Below, in pieces: positions 41,659 to 50,829 of a stretch of DNA of 64,000 nt. The notes beneath the pieces were generated by a model. It was not told where the DNA came from and made no database searches. It worked only from the letters and a program-made list of their open reading frames with translations. Source of the DNA: Flavobacterium azooxidireducens (GTDB lineage: Bacteria; Bacteroidota; Bacteroidia; Flavobacteriales; Flavobacteriaceae); contig NZ_CP096205.1 in assembly GCF_023195775.1 (NCBI RefSeq), forward strand, positions 2,978,001 through 3,042,000. Direction: 5' to 3'. The position numbers were made by a program, and so were the translations under genes. How positions within the stretch are numbered: the stretch's first letter is position 1; each line of letters begins with the position of its first letter.

Positions 41659-44600
41659 ATGCAAAAGAAAAATTGGTTTATTTTCCTATTTTGGATAGCG
41701 GTAAATTTCACCGCTTTAGCCCAAAAAACAGAAATTTATACTCATGATTTAAAAGAGTATAATCGTGCCATTGAACTATACAAAGAAAAACAGTATCAAT
41801 CGGCTCAAATTATTTTCAAAAAAGTAAGTGAAGAAAAGATAAGCGATGAAGTGCAAGCCGATTGTGCCTACTACATCGCCAATTGTGCCATTCGCCTTAA
41901 TCAATCGAATGCCGATTTGTTAATGGAAAAATTCGTAGCGGATTATCCAACAAGTTCCAAACACAATCAAGCCTATATTGAAGTAGCTCATTATTATTTT
42001 GATGAAGGAAAATTTCCACAAGCGTTGCAATGGTTTGAAAAAGTAGATGAAAGCAATTTAACAGCAGGTGAACGTGAACGATTTAATTTCCAAAAAGGAT
42101 ATGCCAACTTCACAGGAGGAAAGAAAAAAGAAGCGACCAGTTATTTCAATAAAGTTGTCAATTCTAAAGAATACGGCTCGCAAGCAAAATATTATTTAGG
42201 GTACATGTCGTATGAAAAAGACGATTACAAAGTAGCCAACGAATATTTTGAGCAAGTAGAAGGCGAGCAGAAGTACAAAGAAAAAATGTCGTACTATCAA
42301 GCAGACATGAACTTTAAACTCGGAAATTTTCAAAAAGCAATCGATTTAGGAATTGCTGCGATGGCAAAAAGTGATGCCATGGAAAAATCAGAGTTAAACA
42401 AAATTATTGGTGAAAGTTATTTCAACTTAAAACAATATGACAAAGCCATTCCGTATTTGAAAGAGTATAAAGGTAAAAAAGGAAAATGGAGCAATACTGA
42501 TTATTATCTTTTCGGATATTCCTACTACAAACAAGGTGATTATGAAAATGCGATTAATCAATTCAATAAAATTATCAACGGAAATGATGGTGTTGCTCAA
42601 AATGCGTACTATCATTTAGGTGAAAGTTATTTAAAAACAGATAAAAAGCAACAAGCCTTAAATGCGTTTAAAAATGCATCAGAAATGGAATTTGATTTAA
42701 AAATTCAAGAAGATGCTTTTTTAAATTATGCTAAATTGAGTTATGAAATAGGAAATTCATACCAAACGATTCCGGGTGTTTTGTCTGCTTTTTTAGAAAA
42801 ATATCCTAATAATCCAAACAAATTAGAAGTTGAAAATTTGTTGATTAATTCATTCATTACTTCAAAGAATTATAAAGGTGCATTAGAATTAATCGAAAAA
42901 AATAAAAATTTCTCAAACAAAGCAGCTTATCAAAAAGTTACTTTTTATAGAGGATTAGAATTATATACTGATGGCGATTTTACTGAAGCCATGAAAATGT
43001 TTAAAAAATCAATTGCAGAACCAAGAGATGCAAAATTCACCGCTCGTGCCACTTTCTGGAAAGGTGAAACCGAATATGTGTTGGATAATTTTGCCGATGC
43101 AATGATAACTTTCAAACAATTTACTGGTTTTGCCGAAGCTAAATCAACTCCGGAATACAAAAACATCAATTACAACATTGGTTACACGCATTTTAAGTTG
43201 AAAGAATACGAACAAGCCGCAACCTATTTTCAAAATCATATTGATGCCGTAAAAGACGATAAAGTTCGTTTGAACGACAGTTATTTGCGAATGGGAGATA
43301 GTCATTTCGTATCCGCTAAATATTGGCCGGCAATGGAAGCGTACAACAAAGCCATTGAGCTAAAAGGTGTTGATGCCGATTATGCTGCATATCAAAAAGC
43401 ATTGAGCTACGGTTTCGTAAACCGAAATGACAAGAAAATTGAAGATTTGAATTTGTTCCTAAAAAGTTATCCAAAATCACAATACCGTGATGATGTTTTG
43501 TTTGAATTAGGTAATACTTATACCAACAATAACAAATCTGATTTGGCTTTAAAAACCTACGATCAGTTGGTTAATGAATATAAAAACGGTTCATTTGCTG
43601 CGAAAGCTATTTTGCGTCAGGGATTGATTTATTACAACGATAATAAACCGCAATTGGCCATTACAAAACTGAAAAAAGTAGCTGCAGAATATCCTCGAAC
43701 TCCGGAATCATTGGAAGCAGTAAACACAGCTCGTCAAATTTATGTGGATACCGGAAATGTAAATGAATATGCCGATTGGGTAAAAACATTGGATTATGTA
43801 GAAGTTTCCGATGCCGATTTAGACAATACTTCGTATGAATCTGCCGAAAAACAATATTTGCAAAACAACCCAAAAGGTGCAATTACCGGATTTAGCAATT
43901 ATGTAACTCGTTTTCCAAACGGAATTCATTCGCTGAAAGCTAATTTCTATTTGGCTCAATTGTATTTTGCAGATGGTTTAGAAAACAACGCTATTCCGCA
44001 CTATGAATTTGTGGCTTCTAAACCAAGAAGTGAATTTACCGAACAAAGTTTAGCTCGTTTAACCGAAATTCATTTGAAGAAAAAAGATTATGTAAAAGCT
44101 ATTCCAGCCTTAAAACGTTTGGAAACTGAAGCCGATTTCCCTCAAAATATCACTTTTGCACAATCTAATTTGATGAAATCGTATTATGAACAGAAGGATT
44201 ATACTAATGCAGTTTTGTATGCTGATAAAGTTTTGGCTAATCAAAAAGTAGATGATAGAATCAAAAGTGATGCTCAAATGATTGTTGCTCGTTCTGCCAT
44301 CAAAACCAATGATGAAGTAAAAGCAAAAGCAGCTTATGCAAAATTACAAGCCATTGCAAAAGGTGAATTGGCCGCCGAGGCATTATATTACGATGCCTAT
44401 TTTAAAAATAAAGAAGGAAAATTTGAACCATCAAATGATGTGATCCAAAAATTGACAAAAGACTATTCGGGTTACAAATATTTTAGTGCAAAAGGATTGG
44501 TATTGATGGCGAAGAATTTCTATTCTTTGAAAGATAGTTTCCAAGCAACTTACATTTTAGAAAGTGTGATTAAAAATTTCACTGATTATGCAGATGTTGT

Positions 44601-44673
44601 GGAAGAAGCTCAAAAAGAATTAGACGCTATTAAAGCAGAAGAATCAAAACGTAATTCATCCATTCAAAACTAA
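41659..44673 (+). CDS. Large periplasmic tetratricopeptide-repeat protein
   Basis: 1004 residues. Signal peptide (WFIFLFWIAVNFTALAQ), then about 25 TPR or Sel1/Tol-Pal-type helical repeats through the whole length, for example QSAQIIFKKVSEEKI, GKFPQALQWFEKVDESN, GDYENAINQFNKIINGND, KPQLAITKLKKVAAEYPRTP. There is no catalytic or sorting domain. It should be a periplasmic scaffold, possibly attached to the outer membrane. The outer-membrane barrel gene starts 25 nt after its stop, so a functional pair is likely. The two-gene arrangement is common in Flavobacteria, but no specific role is known to me. Confidence 0.9.
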   Translation: MQKKNWFIFLFWIAVNFTALAQKTEIYTHDLKEYNRAIELYKEKQYQSAQIIFKKVSEEKISDEVQADCAYYIANCAIRLNQSNADLLMEKFVADYPTSSKHNQAYIEVAHYYFDEGKFPQALQWFEKVDESNLTAGERERFNFQKGYANFTGGKKKEATSYFNKVVNSKEYGSQAKYYLGYMSYEKDDYKVANEYFEQVEGEQKYKEKMSYYQADMNFKLGNFQKAIDLGIAAMAKSDAMEKSELNKIIGESYFNLKQYDKAIPYLKEYKGKKGKWSNTDYYLFGYSYYKQGDYENAINQFNKIINGNDGVAQNAYYHLGESYLKTDKKQQALNAFKNASEMEFDLKIQEDAFLNYAKLSYEIGNSYQTIPGVLSAFLEKYPNNPNKLEVENLLINSFITSKNYKGALELIEKNKNFSNKAAYQKVTFYRGLELYTDGDFTEAMKMFKKSIAEPRDAKFTARATFWKGETEYVLDNFADAMITFKQFTGFAEAKSTPEYKNINYNIGYTHFKLKEYEQAATYFQNHIDAVKDDKVRLNDSYLRMGDSHFVSAKYWPAMEAYNKAIELKGVDADYAAYQKALSYGFVNRNDKKIEDLNLFLKSYPKSQYRDDVLFELGNTYTNNNKSDLALKTYDQLVNEYKNGSFAAKAILRQGLIYYNDNKPQLAITKLKKVAAEYPRTPESLEAVNTARQIYVDTGNVNEYADWVKTLDYVEVSDADLDNTSYESAEKQYLQNNPKGAITGFSNYVTRFPNGIHSLKANFYLAQLYFADGLENNAIPHYEFVASKPRSEFTEQSLARLTEIHLKKKDYVKAIPALKRLETEADFPQNITFAQSNLMKSYYEQKDYTNAVLYADKVLANQKVDDRIKSDAQMIVARSAIKTNDEVKAKAAYAKLQAIAKGELAAEALYYDAYFKNKEGKFEPSNDVIQKLTKDYSGYKYFSAKGLVLMAKNFYSLKDSFQATYILESVIKNFTDYADVVEEAQKELDAIKAEESKRNSSIQN

Positions 44674-44698
44674 ATTGAGACCACAAAAAATAAACAGT

Positions 44699-46465
44699 AT
44701 GAAGATTTCAAATCGATATAAATTAACAATTGTAGGTTTACTTTTAATAAGCCAAATCGGATTTGCTCAAAAGAAAGACGAGAACATCGGAACCGAAGTT
44801 GTGAATGTAGTAAAGCCCTATTCAGCAACTATTTCAGATGCGTTTAAAGTGAAAGAAACACCATCCTTAGACGATGATGATAACTCTAAAAAAGAAACAA
44901 TTCAATACAACATTTTTTCTTTTCCGGTAGCTTCTACATTCACACCGGCCAAAGGAAAAGCAGCGGGTGTAGATAAACCTAAAAAAGAGAAATTGTTCAG
45001 CAATTATGCCACGTTAGGTTTTGGTAATTATGGCAGAATTATTGGTGAATTATTCGTGACAGAACAATTGAGTAGAAGTGATTATGTGGGTGGAATGTTA
45101 CGTCACCACTCTTCCCAAGGTGGAATTGAAGAGGCGATTTTAGATGATAAATTCTATAACACGTCACTTGATGTAACGTATGGAAGTCAGCAACGCAATT
45201 TCAATTGGAATGCCGATTTGGGCTATCAACACCAAGTTTATAATTGGTACGGAATTGACCAAACGTATTACAACAGAGACGAAGCTTTTTATGTAGCAAT
45301 CGATCCATCGCACACGTATCATAACTTTTATTTAGGTGGAAAAATTGGTTTTGAAGACAGTTTTTTCAACGGAGCCAGTTTGAAATACAATCGTTTTTGG
45401 GATAATTACGGTTCGGCCGAAAATCGTTTTTTGGTAAAGCCTTCGTTTGAATTTGATATCATGGATGCTGCCGTTAAAACCAATGTAATCGTAGATTATG
45501 TTTCAGGAAGTTTTGAACGCAATTATTTTGATTTGAATGAAATTAAATACGGCTTCACTAATTTCGGATTAAATCCTTCCATTTCGCTAACGCAAGATGA
45601 TTGGGCTTTTGATGTAGGAGTTTCACTTTTTTATAGTGCCGATTTAGAACATAGCGAAAGCAAGTTTTTTATCTACCCAAACATCACGGCTTCCTATAAA
45701 TTAGTAGGCGATTTGATGATTTTTTATGCCGGAGCCGATGGAAATTTACAGCAAAATTCGTATCGTGAGTTCACCAACGAAAATCCGTTTTTATCACCAA
45801 CGTTATATGTAGCTCCAACTAGCAAACCGTATGATGTTTTTGCAGGTTTAAAAGGCAAATTAGCCGGAAATGTGAGTTATAATGTGCGTGGTTCCTACAT
45901 GCAAGAAAACGATAAAGCTTTGTTTAGAAACAATGTGTTTCCGTTGGCTGTAGATCCTGCTTTACCAAATAATGTTGAGTCTTATGCTTTTGGAAATTCA
46001 TTTGATGTAGTGTATGATGACGTAAAAACATTCAGCTTTTTCGGAGAATTAAAAGCTGATTTGTCTAAAAATATTTCAGCCGGAATCAATGGAACTTTCA
46101 GAAGTCTTTCTGCAAAAGATGAAGCTGAAGTTTGGAATTTACCGTCCATCACTTTTGGTGCCAATGTAGATGCCAACATTACCGAAAAATGGTATGCGGG
46201 ATTGAATTTGTTTTTTGTTGGCGAGAGAAAAGACCAAGTTATTGCACCGGATATTTTGAATGATCCTGCTTTTTATGCTTTTACAACCAAAACCTTAGAC
46301 AGTTATTTTGATGTGAATGCTAACGTGGGATATAAATACAACGAACGGTTGACCTTGTTTTTAAGAGGAAACAATCTATTCAATCAGTCGTATGAAAGAT
46401 GGATGAATTTCCCAGCTCAGCAAATTCAAGTGGTGTTAGGAGCGAATTATAAATTTGATTTTTAA
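44699..46465 (+). CDS. TonB-dependent-receptor-like outer-membrane barrel protein
   Basis: 588 residues from the ATG at 44699; an in-frame TTG at 44675 would add 8 residues ahead of the signal peptide (MKISNRYKLTIVGLLLISQIGFAQ). The mature start ENIGTEVVNVVKPYSATISDAFK is followed by barrel strands: LFSNYATLGFGNYGRIIGELFV, GMLRHHSSQGGIEEAIL, NFNWNADLGYQHQVYNWYG, and the C-terminal TLFLRGNNLFNQSYERWMNFPAQQIQVVLGANYKFDF typical of TonB-dependent receptors. No plug domain precedes the barrel, so it is a barrel-only relative. It is paired with the TPR protein upstream. Confidence 0.85.
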   Translation: MKISNRYKLTIVGLLLISQIGFAQKKDENIGTEVVNVVKPYSATISDAFKVKETPSLDDDDNSKKETIQYNIFSFPVASTFTPAKGKAAGVDKPKKEKLFSNYATLGFGNYGRIIGELFVTEQLSRSDYVGGMLRHHSSQGGIEEAILDDKFYNTSLDVTYGSQQRNFNWNADLGYQHQVYNWYGIDQTYYNRDEAFYVAIDPSHTYHNFYLGGKIGFEDSFFNGASLKYNRFWDNYGSAENRFLVKPSFEFDIMDAAVKTNVIVDYVSGSFERNYFDLNEIKYGFTNFGLNPSISLTQDDWAFDVGVSLFYSADLEHSESKFFIYPNITASYKLVGDLMIFYAGADGNLQQNSYREFTNENPFLSPTLYVAPTSKPYDVFAGLKGKLAGNVSYNVRGSYMQENDKALFRNNVFPLAVDPALPNNVESYAFGNSFDVVYDDVKTFSFFGELKADLSKNISAGINGTFRSLSAKDEAEVWNLPSITFGANVDANITEKWYAGLNLFFVGERKDQVIAPDILNDPAFYAFTTKTLDSYFDVNANVGYKYNERLTLFLRGNNLFNQSYERWMNFPAQQIQVVLGANYKFDF

Positions 46466-46473
46466 GTTTATTT

Positions 46474-46540
46474 AACCGCAAAGTTCGCAAAGATTTCACA
46501 AAGTCCGCAAAGTTTAAAATGAACCTTGCGGACTTTTTCA
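46474..46540. repeat. Palindromic intergenic repeat, CGCAAAG family, copy 2 (may also act as terminator)
   Basis: AACCGCAAAGTTCGCAAAG is shared with 18686 onward. An 11-bp stem (AAAGTCCGCAA at 46500-46510 with TTGCGGACTTT at 46526-46536) is followed by T residues, so it may end the TPR-barrel transcript. Confidence 0.75.
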
Positions 46541-46580
46541 AACTCAGCCACTCAGAATCTCAGTAACTCAGCAACTCTCA
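46540..46580. repeat. CTCAG direct-repeat element, copy 2
   Basis: ACTCAGCCACTCAGAATCTC, AGTAACTCAGCAACTCTC: six CTCAG-like units that end directly against the ATG of the next gene at 46581. It is the reverse-oriented counterpart of 41441-41476. Confidence 0.7.
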
Positions 46581-47024
46581 ATGAAACAAAAAATCATCCA
46601 TTACTATTCTAATTTCATCCAAACCAAAATCGATTCACTTCGACAAATGATAACTGATTTAACCGAAGATGCAAAAAACGATGCCAAAGGTTCAGCGGGA
46701 GATAAACACGAAACGGCTCTGTCGATGATGCATTTGGAACAAGAAAAATTGAATCAGAAATTAAAAGAATTCTTAGATGCCAAATCTATTTTTGATTCCA
46801 TTGATTTTGAAAAATTCAACACAAAAGTTTCAATTGGAAGTTTGGTTTTAGCCAACGATATTTATTTTCTAATTTCGGTTAGTTTGCCAAAAGTCGAAAT
46901 AGAAGGGAAGACCATTTTTGCTGTTTCTCCTCAAGCTCTGTTAGCTCAAATGTTGATGGGGAGTGTTTCAGGAGATGAAATTTCGGTCAACAATGTATCA
47001 TACAAAATCCAATCTATCTTATAA
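46581..47024 (+). CDS. GreA/GreB C-terminal-domain-like small protein
   Basis: 147 residues. The N-terminal half is a coiled coil (SLRQMITDLTEDAKNDAKGS, HETALSMMHLEQEKLNQKLKEFLDA), and the C-terminal half looks like the GreA/GreB C-terminal domain (VSIGSLVLANDIYFLISVSL, EGKTIFAVSPQALLAQMLMG, VSGDEISVNNVSYKIQSIL). GreA has a longer coiled coil with acidic tip residues that reach RNA polymerase's active centre; here the tip reads EDAKNDAKGSAGDKHE. It may bind RNA polymerase's secondary channel as Gre or Gfh factors do. Database names such as 3-oxoacyl-ACP synthase, sometimes given to this family, have no support in the sequence. The ATG directly abuts a repeat element. Confidence 0.75.
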   Translation: MKQKIIHYYSNFIQTKIDSLRQMITDLTEDAKNDAKGSAGDKHETALSMMHLEQEKLNQKLKEFLDAKSIFDSIDFEKFNTKVSIGSLVLANDIYFLISVSLPKVEIEGKTIFAVSPQALLAQMLMGSVSGDEISVNNVSYKIQSIL

Positions 47025-47199
47025 AATTTAAAGATTGTAATTGAAAACATCAAAATCTGATTTTTTAAGTTTCATTTTTATTGTAAAATAATATTTTTAG
47101 TTTAAAATCATAACCAAAATAGTTCTTTGTGTTTAAATAAATAAACATATTATTGATTTTTGCTTCATAATTAAAGTATAATAAGAAAAGCAAAATAAT

Positions 47200-48816
47200 A
47201 TGTGTGGAATTTTAGCCATTATAGGAAAAGGAAAAGACGAATCATTAGTTCAGGAATTATCTAAAAGAATGTCGCATCGCGGTCCGGACGAAAGTGATAT
47301 ACACATCACCGAAAATGGTCATTTTTTAGCTCACGAACGTTTGTCCATCGTTGATTTGCATACCGGAAAACAACCTATTCAAGGAACTTCATCTGCTTGG
47401 ATGATTCACAATGGCGAAATTTACAATCACCAAAAATTAAGAGACGGAATTTTAAAAGACCACAAATTCAGAACTACATCCGATTCGGAAGTCATTGTGC
47501 ATTTGTATGAAAAATTCGGTTACGATTTTTGTGATATGTTGGACGGAATGTTTGCTTTCGTAGTAATTGATGGAGACGATTATATTGCAGGTCGCGATCC
47601 ACTCGGAATAAAACCACTTTATTACGGTTTGGATGAAAGAGGAAGAATGTATTTTGCTTCCGAAATGAAAGCGATTGCCGATCAATGCAAAACGTTTTCC
47701 ACTTTTCCTCCGGGACATTATTATACGCAAGAAACCGGTTTTGTCAAATATTATCAACCGAAATGGGAAGATGAGACGTTGGCGGTTGAAGAATTGGATT
47801 TAAAAGCTATCCGTGAAACGTTATCAGAAAGTGTTCGTAAGCGTTTGATGAGCGATGTGCCAATTGGTGTTTTACTTTCCGGCGGATTAGATTCCTCGTT
47901 AACGTCTTCCATCGCTTCTCGCTATATGAAAGAAATGGGTAAAACCCTTCATTCATTTTCTATTGGATTAGATGCCGAAGCTCCAGATGCCAAAGCAGCC
48001 AGAAAAGTAGCCGAGTTTTTAGGAACACAACACCACGAAATTCATTTTACCATAGAGCAAGGAATCGAGATTTTAGATAAATTAATTTGGCATTTGGAAA
48101 CGTATGATGTCACCTCGGTTCGAGCCAGTACGCCCATGTACTTTTTGTCAAAAGCAATTACCGATATGGGAATCAAAGTGGTGCTTTCAGGAGAAGGAGC
48201 CGATGAAATTTTTGGAGGTTATTTATATTTTAGAAACGCTCCAAGCGTAGAAGATTTCCAGAAAGAAACAATTGAGCGTGTGCAAAAGCTATTTACAGCC
48301 GATTTACTGCGTGCAGACAAATCGACGATGGCTCACGGACTTGAAGCGAGAGTTCCGTTTTTAGACAAAGCTTTTTTGGAGTTGGCGATTAAAGTGAAAC
48401 CGGAAGAAAAAATGCCGTCAACGTATGAAGGAATTGAAAAATATATTCTTCGTAAAGCATTTGACACACCGGAACAACCGTATTTACCGGAAGAAGTTTT
48501 ATGGCGTCAAAAAGAGCAATTTTCAGATGGAGTAGGGTATAACTGGATTGACACATTAATTGATTATTGTTCCAGTCAAGTTACAGAGGAAGAATTTGAA
48601 AGAGCGGCAGAATTATATCCGTACAACACACCAGTTACAAAAGAAGCGTTCTTTTACAGAAGAATTTTTCACAAACATTTTCCGCAAGTGGCAGCTGCTC
48701 AAACGGTGCGAAAATGGATTCCGAAATGGCAAGAAAACCAAGATCCAAGTGGAAGAGCCAATGCGGCTCACGTAAAAGCAGATACCTCAATTGCTAAAAT
48801 GGATTTACCGGTATAA
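47200..48816 (+). CDS. asnB: Asparagine synthase (glutamine-hydrolysing)
   Basis: 538 residues. The class II glutamine amidotransferase domain begins with the catalytic Cys after the initiator Met (MCGILAIIGKG), followed by SHRGPDESD, HERLSIVDLHTGKQPI, MIHNGEIYNH and DGMFAFVVID. The synthetase domain has the PP-loop SGGLDSS (227-233) and LSGEGADEIFGGY. It makes asparagine from aspartate using glutamine and ATP. The domain order and length match AsnB type B. It is monocistronic, with a terminator at 48851-48883. Confidence 0.97.
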   Translation: MCGILAIIGKGKDESLVQELSKRMSHRGPDESDIHITENGHFLAHERLSIVDLHTGKQPIQGTSSAWMIHNGEIYNHQKLRDGILKDHKFRTTSDSEVIVHLYEKFGYDFCDMLDGMFAFVVIDGDDYIAGRDPLGIKPLYYGLDERGRMYFASEMKAIADQCKTFSTFPPGHYYTQETGFVKYYQPKWEDETLAVEELDLKAIRETLSESVRKRLMSDVPIGVLLSGGLDSSLTSSIASRYMKEMGKTLHSFSIGLDAEAPDAKAARKVAEFLGTQHHEIHFTIEQGIEILDKLIWHLETYDVTSVRASTPMYFLSKAITDMGIKVVLSGEGADEIFGGYLYFRNAPSVEDFQKETIERVQKLFTADLLRADKSTMAHGLEARVPFLDKAFLELAIKVKPEEKMPSTYEGIEKYILRKAFDTPEQPYLPEEVLWRQKEQFSDGVGYNWIDTLIDYCSSQVTEEEFERAAELYPYNTPVTKEAFFYRRIFHKHFPQVAAAQTVRKWIPKWQENQDPSGRANAAHVKADTSIAKMDLPV

Positions 48817-48850
48817 CAATATTTATGATTGAAGTTTAGTTTGTTTGTTA

Positions 48851-48883
48851 AAGGCGTTCTCGTTGTGGGGAACGCTTTTTTTA
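48851..48883 (+). terminator. Intrinsic terminator of asnB
   Basis: GCGTTC (48854-48859) pairs with GAACGC (48870-48875), with A-T pairs extending the stem, followed by seven or more T. Confidence 0.8.
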
Positions 48884-48921
48884 TTGTATTTTTTCTGCTA
48901 TTTTATGATTTTGCGGTTTTC

Positions 48922-49027
48922 TGTGTCATTTCGACGATAGGAGAAATCACATATCGTTTAGCAAGTTACGCTAGGCAAATATTGGGTTATTTATTTTATG
49001 TGATTTCTCGTGCCTCGAAATGACACA
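48922..49027. repeat. Long palindromic element (TGTCATTTCGA family)
   Basis: Outer arms TGTGTCATTTCGA (48922-48934) and TCGAAATGACACA (49015-49027) and inner arms GAGAAATCACAT (48941-48952) and ATGTGATTTCTC (48998-49009) are both perfect inverted repeats. The whole can fold into one 106-nt hairpin. It looks like a small non-autonomous or REP-type element; similar TGTCATTTCGA palindromes are common in Flavobacteria. The short open frame across it is not a gene. Confidence 0.85.
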
Positions 49028-49088
49028 ATTGGGAGACTTTCTATTTATAGAAATATGTAATTTTTATTAAGTTATGTTTCTTATATTC

Positions 49089-49583
49089 TTATTGCTTGTA
49101 TTTCATTAGCTTACTCCAATCTTCTCGATTATATGCACACTGTAATGTTTTTAATAAAAATGCAGATTCTTCATCGTTTAATTCAACCTGATAAAAATTT
49201 TCTTTATTTGTACCAACTCTAATTAATGATATTTCTTCTGTAGTAAATAGTTTTTTGTTTTTTTGAGATATTTTAAAAGCACTTTGCCCTTTGCAATTAA
49301 AATTATATGAAGTATTATACCACTTGACTTTTTCTCCATTTTTGAAACAAATAATTATTTCACTCTCATAATCTACACATTTATCTTTTACTATAAAATC
49401 TAAAATATATAGACTCTTATTGTGAGGGAAACACCACACTGTTATTGATAAATCGTTAATAACTATTTTTTCAGATTTAATTGTTGTTGTTTCAGATACA
49501 TCATCATTCGTTACAATCATTTCATTGCACTGACTTTGACAATAATTGGAAATTAACAATGCAATTATTAATAGTTTTTTCAT
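49089..49583 (-). CDS. Hypothetical secreted protein
   Basis: 164 residues, not recognised. Signal peptide (MKKLLIIALLISNYCQSQ), then a beta-rich domain (KIVINDLSITVWCFPHNKSL, EIIICFKNGEKVKWYNTSYNF) with five cysteines in the mature part. No T9SS sorting domain, so it is probably periplasmic. The C-terminal LKTLQCAYNREDWSKLMKYK is soluble. It lies between the hairpin element at 48922 and the DUF4238 gene, in a notably AT-rich accessory stretch. Confidence 0.75.
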   Translation of the reverse strand: MKKLLIIALLISNYCQSQCNEMIVTNDDVSETTTIKSEKIVINDLSITVWCFPHNKSLYILDFIVKDKCVDYESEIIICFKNGEKVKWYNTSYNFNCKGQSAFKISQKNKKLFTTEEISLIRVGTNKENFYQVELNDEESAFLLKTLQCAYNREDWSKLMKYKQ

Positions 49584-49705
49584 AATTTTAATTTAATGAT
49601 TTCTTCATTCTAAAATTATAATTTTCAAGTGAGAAAATTATTGTGTTTTATTTTTCAGCTAATATATTAAATACACAATATATTGATACTTTATCCTTAA
49701 CATTT

Positions 49706-50644
49706 TTAAAATTGAAAGCGATTTTTATAATACTCTAATTGATTTTCTGATACTGAAAATACAAATTCATCTGAGTTTTTAAACACAAATTCATTTAATT
49801 CATTAACTTTAGATTCGTCTATTTTAATACATTCATACTTTTTATATTTTTCTATTTTACTAATCATTATAGCTATTTTTGGATTTATAGGGTAAAATAA
49901 TTCAAATAATAATGGAAAACCAAATTGATCTTTATTATCCTTTGAGAGATTTAATAAAGGTTGATCAGAAGTTATAAAAGCTACGTCGGTTAAATTTTCA
50001 TAAAGAACATATCTCGTCTTTTTATCGTTCAAAAAATGAGAAGTTATTATTTGTGAGAATAATAGAGATATAAGATTAATGTATTTTGGGATAACGTTAT
50101 TAAAATTCATTATGTTTTTTTCAATTAAATTCTTATGTTTTTTCGTTCTCAAATATTGTATGCATAAATACATCATAGTTTTAAATTCTTCATCTTCATT
50201 GTCTAAATAAGCTAAATCATTTAAAGATTTTACTTGCATTATCTTGCTGCCTAAGTTTTCAATTATCGAATGGAAATCTTCCAACGCATTAGTTTTTAAC
50301 GAAAGTAATAATTCGTCAATTTTAAATTTATTTTCACTAGCTATTTTATCGTTATCAAATAATCTCTTTGATTTTGAGTAAGAAGTATAAAGTTCAAATA
50401 ATACCATATTTGTTTTTAACATACTTTCATTACTGAAATTTTTCACCAAGAGTTCAAGATTATCTTCTTCTTCAATTGTGAAATCTTCTAGAGAATAGAA
50501 ATATCTTTGTTGCACAACTCCAGTCAAGTTCGAGATAATTGTTTTATCTGTGCTTTTTATGTAAGTATGAATTTGGTCTTTAGAATTACACCAAGATCTT
50601 AAGTATTCTTTCCATACATAATGTTGTTTTTTTTTGTTTTCCAT
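49706..50644 (-). CDS. DUF4238 domain-containing protein
   Basis: 312 residues. The N-terminus KKKQHYVWKEYLRSWCNSKDQIHTY is the DUF4238 signature (KxxHYVP...YL..F), with further family segments FEL and ENLTDVAFITSDQPLLNL in the second half, where a conserved F-x-T-S-D-x-P block is expected. The family's function is not known; members are often found near phage or accessory genes. The 122-nt gap downstream leads to the secreted hypothetical gene; the upstream side carries a large repeat element. Confidence 0.82.
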   Translation of the reverse strand: MENKKKQHYVWKEYLRSWCNSKDQIHTYIKSTDKTIISNLTGVVQQRYFYSLEDFTIEEEDNLELLVKNFSNESMLKTNMVLFELYTSYSKSKRLFDNDKIASENKFKIDELLLSLKTNALEDFHSIIENLGSKIMQVKSLNDLAYLDNEDEEFKTMMYLCIQYLRTKKHKNLIEKNIMNFNNVIPKYINLISLLFSQIITSHFLNDKKTRYVLYENLTDVAFITSDQPLLNLSKDNKDQFGFPLLFELFYPINPKIAIMISKIEKYKKYECIKIDESKVNELNEFVFKNSDEFVFSVSENQLEYYKNRFQF

Positions 50645-50829
50645 ATAATATTTTGTCAGTTCAAATCTATTTCATATGAAATTAAATAAATCATTATTTA
50701 TTACAAAAGTTTAAATTCAATAGGAGATATGTAATTTTTAATAAATTGTTTTCATCAAATATACCAAATCCCCAACAATTTGACTCTTCCTCATTCAAAA
50801 TTTCAAAACAAACCACAAATTCTTTCCCT

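Noticed and set aside
46581..47024. Naming the small protein 3-oxoacyl-ACP synthase
   Set aside because: It has no thiolase fold, no catalytic Cys-His-His/Asn and only 147 residues; the Gre-like C-domain fits better.
48829..49023. 64-residue open frame after asnB
   Set aside because: It runs across a terminator and the long palindrome; no protein features.
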